DNA of 5,097 nt from Actinomycetota bacterium (GTDB taxonomy: Bacteria; Actinomycetota; Actinomycetes; Streptosporangiales; Streptosporangiaceae), in assembly GCA_003168295.1 (NCBI GenBank), contig PMST01000340.1, forward strand, positions 22,191 to 27,287, given 5' to 3'. The translations under genes were made by a program, and so were the position numbers. The notes beneath the pieces are model-generated. The model worked only from the letters and a program-made list of their open reading frames with translations, did not search any database and was not told where the DNA came from. Shown piece by piece: positions 1 to 5,097 of this stretch; the stretch's first letter is position 1; every line of letters starts with the position of its first letter.

Positions 1-1049
1 ACCCGGATCCGCACCTCGGGCTCGTCGTAGCTGATCGTGACCCACGCGTGCCGGGCCGCGGCGTGGCGGAGCGTGTTGGTCAGCGCCTCCTGGACGATGC
101 GGTAGGCGGTCAGCTCGGCGGCGGCGCCGAGCGGGAACGGGGCGCCGTCGACGGACAGGCTGACCGCCAACCCGGTAGCCCGGATCCGTTCCATCAGCGC
201 GCTGAGCTGGCCGACGCCGGGCTGCGGGGGCTGGGGGGCCTGGCCGGCCTGCGACTCGTCGGTCCGCAGCACGCCGAGCATGGCCCGCATGTCCGAGAGC
301 GCGTGCCGGCCGACCTCGGAGACTTCGGCCATCGCGTCGGCACCCTGGCCGGGATCGGCCCGGCTGACCAGCGCCGCGGCGTCGGCCAAAGTGATCACGA
401 CCGACAGGCTGTGCGACACGATGTCGTGCAGTTCCCGGGCGATCCGGGTCCGCTCGGCGGCCGCCGCGATCGTGGCCTGCTGGTCCCGCTCGATCTCCAG
501 CCGCCGGGCGCGCTCGTCCATCCAGGCCAGGTAGCGGCTGCCCGAGGCGGCCGTCATCCCCGCGAACAGCGCGGCCACCACGGTGGCGGTGAGGAACGCC
601 AGCGAGCGCAGCAGGGTCCCGGCCGGCTCCCACCTAGCCGCGGCCATGACCGCGCCGACTTCCATCACCACCGCGGCGAGCAGGGCCCTGGCCCGGGATT
701 CATGGGCCGCGACCGTGTACAGCGCGATCAGCAGGGCCACGTCGCCGAGGAGCGGGAAGCCCAGCAGCCACTGCGCCAAGCCGATGGCGCTGGCGGCCAG
801 GAATACCGCGGTAGGCCAGACGCGGCGGGCGGCGATCACGCCGATCAGCGCGGCCTGGACCAGCCCCGCGCGCAGGCCGAAACCCGCCTGGGCCAGCCAG
901 ACCGTGCACACCGCCAGGAGCACGGCCGCGACCAGCGCGTCGATAGCCAGCGGGTGCGCGTGGCCGACGCGGCGGCCCTGGCCGAACAGGCTGCGCGTGA
1001 TCTCGTCCGGGGGCTGGAGGGTGGTCTGGCCCCGGGAAAGCTCGGTCAT
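1..1049 (-). CDS. Sensor histidine kinase, HisKA_3 / NarL-DesK class, C-terminus cut off by window edge
   Basis: Membrane kinase of a two-component system: it autophosphorylates a histidine and passes the phosphate to a response regulator, usually of the LuxR/NarL class in this family. The visible 349 codons show a short cytoplasmic N-terminus, then several hydrophobic segments between about residues 34 and 166 (probably four to six helices, no large extracellular loop). A charged linker at about 170-195 leads into the dimerisation/phosphoacceptor motif ERTRIARELHDIVSHSL, with the phospho-accepting His at 208. A Pro/Gln-rich hinge (about 268-277) precedes the HATPase_c domain, whose N-box is EALTNTLRHA (321-330). 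The G-boxes lie beyond the left edge; by comparison with the family perhaps 40-80 residues are missing. The ATG at 1049 is used here. A TTG at 1058 is better spaced from the ribosome binding site and would add three residues. A cognate regulator gene would be expected further left but is not visible. Confidence 0.93.
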   Translation of the reverse strand, partial: MTELSRGQTTLQPPDEITRSLFGQGRRVGHAHPLAIDALVAAVLLAVCTVWLAQAGFGLRAGLVQAALIGVIAARRVWPTAVFLAASAIGLAQWLLGFPLLGDVALLIALYTVAAHESRARALLAAVVMEVGAVMAAARWEPAGTLLRSLAFLTATVVAALFAGMTAASGSRYLAWMDERARRLEIERDQQATIAAAAERTRIARELHDIVSHSLSVVITLADAAALVSRADPGQGADAMAEVSEVGRHALSDMRAMLGVLRTDESQAGQAPQPPQPGVGQLSALMERIRATGLAVSLSVDGAPFPLGAAAELTAYRIVQEALTNTLRHAAARHAWVTISYDEPEVRIR

Positions 1050-1064
1050 AGCGCCCAATGTGCG

Positions 1065-1070
1065 TCCTTC
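1065..1070 (-). promoter_or_regulatory. Ribosome binding site of the histidine kinase gene
   Basis: On the minus strand GAAGGA lies 6 nt before an in-frame TTG (1058-1056) but 15 nt before the ATG (1049-1047). The usual spacing of 5-10 nt favours TTG as the true start, although ATG is the stronger codon. The difference is only three residues. Confidence 0.5.
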
Positions 1071-1086
1071 GTGCTCAGCTATTCGC

Positions 1087-1092
1087 AGGGTA
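1087..1092 (-). promoter_or_regulatory. Possible -10 element for the histidine kinase
   Basis: TACCCT on the minus strand fits the loose actinobacterial TANNNT -10 pattern. It would place the transcript start near 1080, about 22-31 nt before the start codon. No convincing -35 hexamer is seen upstream, so this is a weak call. Confidence 0.2.
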
Positions 1093-1201
1093 CCGCCTGC
1101 GCGGCGGATCGGCCGACGGCCTCCATGGCATCACCGCTGGTCACGGACCCTGCGCTCGGGTCGTCGTCCGACTTGAGGATGAGCCGGGGCGGGGAGATTT
1201 C

Positions 1202-1224
1202 GTCCCGCGGGCTATCCCGGGGAC
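1202..1224. repeat. GC-rich inverted repeat / hairpin in the divergent control region
   Basis: The arms GTCCCGCGGG (1202-1211) and CCCGGGGAC (1216-1224) pair as nine base pairs with a single bulged G at 1207 and a CTAT loop. Each arm is itself nearly palindromic. It lies between the divergent kinase and membrane-protein genes, about 14 nt upstream of a candidate -10 box. That position suits an operator; no T-tract follows on either side, so an intrinsic terminator is unlikely. Short GC-rich hairpins also arise by chance in DNA of this composition. Confidence 0.4.
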
Positions 1225-1237
1225 AGGGTGGTACGGC

Positions 1238-1243
1238 ATACTC
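1238..1243 (+). promoter_or_regulatory. Possible -10 element for the membrane-protein operon
   Basis: CATACT matches TATAAT at four of six positions and sits in a locally AT-richer patch (1236-1256) of otherwise GC-rich DNA. It would start a transcript near 1250, upstream of the strong ribosome binding site at 1268. No good -35 sequence is seen at 17 nt. Confidence 0.3.
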
Positions 1244-1267
1244 TTCGGTTCATCATCGCCGACGTCT

Positions 1268-1275
1268 GGAGGGGG
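1268..1275 (+). promoter_or_regulatory. Ribosome binding site that sets the start of the first membrane-protein gene
   Basis: GGAGGGGG is the best Shine-Dalgarno sequence in this region. GGAGG ends 6 nt before a TTG at 1279. The upstream alternative, GTG at 1228, has only a weak GGGGA before it, and its first codons (CAT ACT CTT) break the high-GC3 pattern. The site therefore argues for the TTG start. Confidence 0.7.
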
Positions 1276-1278
1276 ACG

Positions 1279-1809
1279 TTGTCTCCTGAGCTGCCGCCAC
1301 TACTCGACCGGGCGCTTGGCCTGGTGCGGGTGGACTTCGCCCCGTCCCACCGGCAACCGGCCGGCGCCCGGGTGATCGCGGCGTCGGTCGTCTCGGTGAT
1401 CGGATCACTGGCCGCCGACGCGCTCCTAGTGGTGATCGGCACGGCCATCTTCCCCTCGACCAAGGGGTATGGCCACTTCCAGTTCTCCGACTACGCCAAG
1501 CTGACGGTCATCGGCGTGGTCATCGCGTGCCTGGCCTGGCCGGTCGTGACCAGGATCAGTTCGGCGCCGCGCTGGCTGTTCTTCCGGCTGGCCATCGCGG
1601 TCACGTTGGTCTTGTGGCTGCCGGATCTCTACATCCTGTACCGGGGCGCGCCGGGTCGCGCGGTCGCGGTGCTGATGGTGATGCACCTGGCCATAGCGCT
1701 GATCACCTACAACTGCCTGGTGCACATCGCGAAGGTGGAGCCGGTCGCTCATGGCCACGCGAGGTCATCCGGCTCCGAGGCGGGTCGTGTCGCCCGGCGC
1801 GGGAGCTAA
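1279..1809 (+). CDS. Small four-helix membrane protein, DUF6069-like, function unknown
   Basis: With the TTG start the product is 176 residues; a GTG at 1228 in the same frame would give 193. A short amphipathic N-terminus (1-30) is followed by four hydrophobic segments at about 31-57, 73-91, 99-121 and 127-149. The tail of about 27 residues is Arg/Ser/Gly-rich and hydrophilic. The four-helix layout, with a final helix containing MHLAIALITYN, resembles the small actinobacterial membrane proteins grouped as DUF6069. I assign this from general resemblance only. No catalytic motif or signal peptide is visible. It is the first gene of a tight unit, since its TAA lies 6 nt before the ATG of the next membrane protein, which suggests co-expression and perhaps a shared complex. 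It is divergent from a sensor kinase that could regulate it. The coding call is strong; the role is unknown. Confidence 0.82.
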   Translation: MSPELPPLLDRALGLVRVDFAPSHRQPAGARVIAASVVSVIGSLAADALLVVIGTAIFPSTKGYGHFQFSDYAKLTVIGVVIACLAWPVVTRISSAPRWLFFRLAIAVTLVLWLPDLYILYRGAPGRAVAVLMVMHLAIALITYNCLVHIAKVEPVAHGHARSSGSEAGRVARRGS

Positions 1810-1815
1810 GGGCTG

Positions 1816-2640
1816 ATGACGAGCCACGAGAGGCGGTTCTTTCCCGAACCCGTCGCCGCCAAGGTGCCGGAGATCACCTTCCTGTTCTGGGTGATCAAAA
1901 TCCTCACCACCGCGGGCGGCGAGGCCACATCGGATTACCTGGCCCTGGACCTGGGCAGCCGCCTCGAGGCCGGCTGTATAGAGGTCGGGATCTTTGTGGT
2001 CGCGCTGCTGTGGCAGTTCCGGACGCGGCGCTACGTCGCCGCGGCCTACTGGCTGCTGGCCTACGCCATCGCCATCTTCGGGACTGGTGTGGCCGATGCC
2101 ATGCACCTGTTCATCGGCATCCCCTACGCGGGCACCACGGCCTTGTGGGCCGTGGTGCTGGCGCTTATCTTCTACCTCTGGTATCGCAGCGAGCACACGC
2201 TGTCGATTCACAGCATCGTCACCCGGCGCCGGGAGACGTACTACTGGTGCACGGTGTTCGCCACCTTCGCGCTCGGCACCGCCCTGGGCGACTTCACGGC
2301 CACGGCAGCGCACCTGGGCTATCTGGCGTCCGGGATCATGTTCTTCCTCGTCATCTTGATCCCCGCGGTGGCCTGGTCGCGCTTCGGGCTCAACCCGGTG
2401 GTGGCGTTCTGGTTCGCCTACGTGGTCACCCGGCCGCTGGGCGCCTCGTTCGCGGATTACTTCAGTAAGCCGCACTCGATCAGCGGCGCCAACTACGGCG
2501 ACGCCACGGTGGCCGCGCTCGCGACGATCATCGTGGCCGCGCTGGTCGGATACCTGTCCGTGACCCGGCGCGATATCCAGCGACCCCAGCAGCAAGAACC
2601 GGACCGTATCGCGGTTAGGGACGACGCCGTGGGTAGATAG
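1816..2640 (+). CDS. COG4705 / DUF347 four-repeat membrane protein, function unknown
   Basis: A 274-residue integral membrane protein. Four copies of a repeat are readable, each with Trp, then Gly at +10 and Asp at +15: W25/G35/D40, W79/G89/D94, W144/G154/D159 and W199/G209/D214. Copies 1, 3 and 4 also have Thr at +6, and copy 4 carries TRPLGASFAD. This agrees with the DUF347 family, known as four tandem repeats of two membrane helices each with a conserved Trp, and with COG4705, described only as an uncharacterised membrane-anchored protein. Eight helices are expected, with a hydrophilic C-terminal tail after about residue 250. The ATG follows the preceding stop by 6 nt; GGGAG (1801-1805) lies 10 nt upstream and can serve as ribosome binding site. 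The evenly placed intramembrane Asp residues could suggest transport or ion binding, but that is inference and no substrate is known to me. Confidence 0.9.
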   Translation: MTSHERRFFPEPVAAKVPEITFLFWVIKILTTAGGEATSDYLALDLGSRLEAGCIEVGIFVVALLWQFRTRRYVAAAYWLLAYAIAIFGTGVADAMHLFIGIPYAGTTALWAVVLALIFYLWYRSEHTLSIHSIVTRRRETYYWCTVFATFALGTALGDFTATAAHLGYLASGIMFFLVILIPAVAWSRFGLNPVVAFWFAYVVTRPLGASFADYFSKPHSISGANYGDATVAALATIIVAALVGYLSVTRRDIQRPQQQEPDRIAVRDDAVGR

Positions 2641-2645
2641 AGATC

Positions 2646-2846
2646 ATGGTCAGGATTCGGCGCTGGGTCGTTGGCAAGCGCAAGAAGGTCGTGTGGTCCG
2701 AGCCGCAACTGCCGCCGTACGTGAAGATCAACCCGGACAGCCCGCCTGGCCACGATGGGGGGCTCCAGCCCGGCGACATCTCCATGGGCGCCGTGGCCCA
2801 GGAGTTCCTGTTGACGGACGAGGGCGAGGACGAGGCTCTGGCCTAG
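2646..2846 (+). CDS. Small hypothetical protein, 66 residues, charge-polarised
   Basis: I do not recognise this protein. The N-terminus is strongly basic and hydrophobic (MVRIRRWVVGKRKKVVW). The middle is Pro/Gly/Asp-rich (about 18-43), and the C-terminus is acidic (TDEGEDEALA). There is no clear membrane helix, no Cys and no signal peptide. It looks coded: about 90% of codons end in G or C, it starts 5 nt after the stop of the DUF347 gene, and an in-frame TAG at 2634 prevents a longer version. The ribosome binding site is poor (only GAG near 2640), so translation may depend on coupling to the upstream gene. Its stop codon overlaps that of the convergent aminotransferase. Possible roles are a small cytoplasmic partner of the two membrane proteins or a nucleic-acid-binding peptide; both are guesses. 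Confidence 0.65.
   Translation: MVRIRRWVVGKRKKVVWSEPQLPPYVKINPDSPPGHDGGLQPGDISMGAVAQEFLLTDEGEDEALA
2843..2846. other. Shared CTAG at convergent stop codons
   Basis: The palindrome CTAG supplies TAG to the plus-strand small gene (2844-2846) and TAG to the minus-strand aminotransferase (2845-2843). There is no intergenic space and no terminator hairpin between the genes, so transcripts from the two sides must overlap or be ended by another mechanism. Confidence 0.85.
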
Positions 2847-4009
2847 CTGAGCTGCGCCCGGATGGCCTCCAGGGCGGCCTTGATGTTCTCCACTGAGTTG
2901 GCGTAGGAGAACCGCAGGAAGCCCTCGCCGTACGGGCCGAAGGCGGTGCCGCCGAGGGCGGCCACCCCGGCGTTCTGAAGCAGCCTGGCCTGCAGTTCCG
3001 CCGACGTCAGCCCGGTCTGGGTGACGTTCGGGAACACATAGAAGGCGCCTTGCGGCTCCAGGCAGGTGATGCCGGGGATGTCGTTCAGGCCGGCGACGAT
3101 GATGTCCCGCCGGCGGCGGAACTCCGCGACCATGTCGTCGACCGGCTGCCACGGACCCTCTAGGGCCGCGATCGCCGCGTACTGGCTGAACGCCGACGTG
3201 CAGGACACCGAGTTGATGGCCAGCCGGGTGATGGGCTCGACCAGCGCGGGCGGGAAGACGCCGAAGCCGAGCCGCCAGCCCGTCATGGCGAACGTCTTGG
3301 ACCAGCCGTCGAGCAGGATCGTGCGGTCGGCCATGCCGTCCACGTCCAGGACGCTGGCGTGCTTCCCGCCGTAGCGGATGGCCCAGTACACCTCGTCGGT
3401 GAGCACGGTCAGGTCGTGCCGCAGCGCGATATCGGCGATCGCCTCGCAGTCTTCGCGGGTCAGCGCGCTGCCGCACGGGTTGTGCGGCGAGTTGATGATG
3501 AGCAGCTTGGACCGGTCGGTGACCAGCCGGTCCAGTTCATCGGTGTCGATGCGGAAACCGTTGCGCTCGCGCAGCGGTACCGGGACGGGCACCGCCCCGG
3601 CGAACGAGGTGATCGACTCGTACATCGGGAAGCCGGGGTCCGGGTAGAGGATCTCGTCGCCCTCGTTGGCCAGGGCCAGGATGGTGAAGAACATGATCGG
3701 CTTGGCGCCCGGGGTCACCACCACCCGGTCCGGGGTCACCCGCATCCGCCCGGTGCGCTCGAGGAACGCGGCTACGGCCTCGCGCAGCGGGGGGATTCCG
3801 GGCGCGGGCACGTAGTGAGTGTGGCCGGCCCGCAGTGCCTCCACGGCAGCCTCGACGATATGGCTAGCGGTCGGGAAGTCGGGCTCGCCGATCTCCAGGT
3901 GAATGATCTTGTGGCCGGCGGCCTCCATGGCCTTGGCTCGGGCGAGAACTTCAAAGGCCGACTCGGTGCCGAGCCTGCCCATGCGCTCTGCCAGCCGAAA
4001 GTCTGTCAT
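2843..4009 (-). CDS. PLP-dependent class I/II aminotransferase, aspartate aminotransferase-like
   Basis: A complete 388-residue fold-type I aminotransferase, the normal length for the family, expected in the cytoplasm. It transfers an amino group between an amino acid and a 2-oxo acid through pyridoxal phosphate. Landmarks in order: LEIGEPDF (38-45), a THYVPAPGIPPLREA segment (64-78), TPGAKPIMFF (99-108), the cofactor-contacting SPHNPCG (174-180, Asn177), TDEVY (204-208, with Asp205 and Tyr208), the lysine motif LLDGWSKTFAMTGWRLGFG (232-250, Schiff-base Lys238) and GFLRFSYANS (363-372). Arg366 there is the expected binder of the substrate carboxylate. NPCG replaces the usual NPTG. Substrate specificity cannot be read; annotations of close relatives range over aspartate, alanine and aromatic substrates. 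The ATG at 4009 matches the usual family N-terminus. An in-frame GTG at 4072 would add 21 His/Arg-rich residues across the promoter of the divergent gene and is unlikely. Confidence 0.95.
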   Translation of the reverse strand: MTDFRLAERMGRLGTESAFEVLARAKAMEAAGHKIIHLEIGEPDFPTASHIVEAAVEALRAGHTHYVPAPGIPPLREAVAAFLERTGRMRVTPDRVVVTPGAKPIMFFTILALANEGDEILYPDPGFPMYESITSFAGAVPVPVPLRERNGFRIDTDELDRLVTDRSKLLIINSPHNPCGSALTREDCEAIADIALRHDLTVLTDEVYWAIRYGGKHASVLDVDGMADRTILLDGWSKTFAMTGWRLGFGVFPPALVEPITRLAINSVSCTSAFSQYAAIAALEGPWQPVDDMVAEFRRRRDIIVAGLNDIPGITCLEPQGAFYVFPNVTQTGLTSAELQARLLQNAGVAALGGTAFGPYGEGFLRFSYANSVENIKAALEAIRAQLS

Positions 4010-4016
4010 GGCCCCG

Positions 4017-4022
4017 ATGATA
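4017..4022 (-). promoter_or_regulatory. Candidate -10 element, possible leaderless start of the aminotransferase
   Basis: On the minus strand TATCAT fits TANNNT and ends 7 nt before the ATG at 4009. A transcript would begin at or next to the A of the start codon. The absence of a good Shine-Dalgarno sequence (only CGGGGCC lies between) agrees with leaderless translation, which is common in actinobacteria. No strong -35 box is seen; TTACCA lies at a spacing longer than optimal. Confidence 0.4.
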
Positions 4023-4072
4023 GGTCTGTGGCGGGTTTGGTGGTAAGAGTCATTGTGAGGTCGGTGCTGCAC

Positions 4073-4080
4073 AAGGAGGT
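4073..4080 (+). promoter_or_regulatory. Strong ribosome binding site of the transketolase-like gene
   Basis: AAGGAGGT is a full match to the anti-Shine-Dalgarno sequence and lies 6 nt before the ATG at 4087, fixing that start. It contrasts with the weak site of the divergent aminotransferase. No clear promoter for this direction could be chosen; TAAGAG near 4044 is a weak -10 candidate. Confidence 0.85.
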
Positions 4081-4086
4081 GCGGGA

Positions 4087-5097
4087 ATGGGCGATGGGCC
4101 CGTGGCGCGGTCGGGCAGTGGATCGGATACCGGGCAGCTCTTCGCCGCCGCGGAGGCTGACTTCGCCCGGTATGAGGTGGTCAAAGACCTGATCGACGAG
4201 TGCATCGACCTGTCCCTGAACTACCGCCAGAGCGGGCACCCCGGCGGATCGCGGTCCAAGGTGCACATGCTGGTCGCGCTGCTGCTGTCCGGGGCCATGC
4301 GCTGGGACCTGCTGCGGCCGTGGCGCCGGTTCGGCGACCGCTTCGTGCTGTCCGCGGGTCACACGGTCCCGCTTGTCTACGCCACGCTGGCGGTGCTCAA
4401 CGAGGCGGTCCGGGCGCGGTACGAGCAGTCGAACGACTCCTTGTTCGCCTTCCCCGACGACGGCCGCTGGGCGCTGACCTGGGAGTGGCTACTGCAGCTG
4501 CGCCGGCACGGCGGGCTGCCCGGACACGCCGAGATGGAAGGCCGGACGCTGTTCCTGAAGTTCAACACCGGGCCCTCCGGGCACGGGATGCCGCCCGCCG
4601 CGGGCGAGGCGCTAGCCCTCAAGCTGGCCGGGGCGGACCAGGTGAAGGTCTTCGTGTTCGAGGGCGAGGGCGGGCTGACTCCCGGCTCCGCTCACGAGAC
4701 CAAGAACGCCGCGTGGGGCCTGGGCCTGCACAACCTGATCTTCATGGTCGACTGGAACGACTTCGGCATCGACCCGCGGCCTTTGTCGAGCATGGTGGCC
4801 GGGACGCCGGTGGACTGGTTCGCGCCCTACGGCTGGCGGGTGATCGGGACCGAGCACGGCATGCAATGGGGTCCGGTCGCCCGGACCGTGCTTGAGGCTT
4901 CGTGTGAGTCCGGCGACGTCCCCACGATGGCCTGGTTCGTCACCCAGAAGGGCCGCGGCTACGGCAAGGTCGACGCGGCCAGTCATGGCACGCCCTGGCC
5001 GATGAACGCCGCGCAGTTCTGGGATGTGCGCAAGCAGTTCATGGCCCGCTATGGCGTGACCTACGAGGGGGTGGACTCCCCCGCCCCGGCCGACCCG
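4087..5097 (+). CDS. Transketolase-like ThDP enzyme, divergent, N-terminal part (gene runs off right edge)
   Basis: The frame stays open for 337 codons to the window end. It covers the ThDP pyrophosphate-binding domain of the transketolase family; a full protein would also carry the pyrimidine-binding and C-terminal domains. Family landmarks: QSGHPGGS (48-55), DRFVLSAGHTVPLVYA (84-99), LPGHAEM (144-150), FNTGPSGHGMPPAAGEALA (159-177), FEGEGGLTPGSAHE (191-204) and VDWNDFGID (221-229). The three active-site histidines of transketolase match His51, His92 and His147, and the second metal ligand matches Asn224, at the normal 30-residue spacing. Departures from the family are GEG instead of GDG (Glu194), Pro199 at the activating Glu position, His203 for the usual Trp, and roughly 20 extra residues before LPGHAEM. 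It probably acts on ketose or acyl donors with ThDP and Mg2+ in the cytoplasm, but a standard pentose-phosphate transketolase role is uncertain. It is divergent from the aminotransferase. Confidence 0.88.
   Translation, partial: MGDGPVARSGSGSDTGQLFAAAEADFARYEVVKDLIDECIDLSLNYRQSGHPGGSRSKVHMLVALLLSGAMRWDLLRPWRRFGDRFVLSAGHTVPLVYATLAVLNEAVRARYEQSNDSLFAFPDDGRWALTWEWLLQLRRHGGLPGHAEMEGRTLFLKFNTGPSGHGMPPAAGEALALKLAGADQVKVFVFEGEGGLTPGSAHETKNAAWGLGLHNLIFMVDWNDFGIDPRPLSSMVAGTPVDWFAPYGWRVIGTEHGMQWGPVARTVLEASCESGDVPTMAWFVTQKGRGYGKVDAASHGTPWPMNAAQFWDVRKQFMARYGVTYEGVDSPAPADP

Noticed and set aside
1093..1107. Short inverted repeat CCGCC-N5-GGCGG upstream of the kinase
   Set aside because: Five-pair GC stems are too frequent by chance in this DNA to be called a site.
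48..1289. Long plus-strand open frame of 413 codons opposite the histidine kinase
   Set aside because: Its translation is low-complexity Arg/Gly/Gln-rich with no domain, while the minus strand encodes clear HisKA_3 and HATPase motifs. Long antisense frames are expected in DNA of this GC content.
1765..2595. Minus-strand open frame opposite the DUF347 gene
   Set aside because: Its product is rich in Arg, Gly, His and Asp with no recognisable motif; the plus strand holds the four-repeat membrane protein.
2646..2846. Idea that the 66-residue protein is a RiPP precursor or a toxin/antitoxin
   Set aside because: There is no maturation enzyme, protease or exporter nearby, no Cys/Ser/Thr-rich core, and no toxin partner. 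The charge pattern alone is not enough.
2493..3476. Minus-strand frame overlapping the aminotransferase
   Set aside because: It is an out-of-frame reading of the aminotransferase on the same strand, Arg-rich and without family motifs.
4010..4072. 21-residue N-terminal extension of the aminotransferase from a GTG at 4072
   Set aside because: The extension is His/Arg/Pro-rich, goes past the usual family N-terminus and runs across the divergent promoter region up to the ribosome binding site of the neighbouring gene.
3359..4192. Plus-strand frame opposite the aminotransferase, running into the transketolase-like gene
   Set aside because: It is an antisense shadow; the real plus-strand gene starts at 4087 in another frame behind a perfect ribosome binding site.
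4200..4895. Plus-strand Arg/Ala-rich frame within the transketolase-like gene
   Set aside because: It is out of frame with the transketolase motifs and has no motif of its own.

Overview
The window looks like chromosomal DNA from a high-GC actinomycete (Actinomycetota). Third codon positions are overwhelmingly G or C, spurious long antisense frames are common, and the gene families are typical of that phylum. No insertion sequence, integrase, tRNA, rRNA, CRISPR array or prophage gene is visible, and both window edges cut through genes.

Layout. (1) About 1-1049, minus strand: a multi-pass membrane histidine kinase of the HisKA_3 (NarL/DesK-like) class. It lacks its C-terminus because the gene runs off the left edge. 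(2) About 1050-1278: a divergent control region holding a GC-rich hairpin, candidate -10 boxes and ribosome binding sites for both directions. (3) 1279-2846, plus strand: a tight three-gene unit with gaps of 6 and 5 nt. It encodes a small four-helix membrane protein, a COG4705/DUF347 four-repeat membrane protein and a 66-residue charge-polarised protein that I do not recognise. (4) 2843-4009, minus strand: a complete class I/II PLP aminotransferase, convergent with the small gene and sharing a CTAG at the two stop codons. (5) 4010-4086: a compact divergent promoter region. (6) 4087 to the right edge, plus strand: the N-terminal half of a divergent transketolase-like ThDP enzyme.

How the parts may relate. 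The histidine kinase is divergent from the three-gene membrane unit, so it could control that unit through a response regulator outside the window; this is inference. The aminotransferase and transketolase-like genes share a 77-bp divergent region and may be co-regulated, but nothing in the sequence gives a shared pathway. The strongest items for a second look are the transketolase-like protein, in which the conserved GDG metal-binding motif reads GEG and the activating Glu position is Pro, and the uncharacterised membrane operon with its small third gene.
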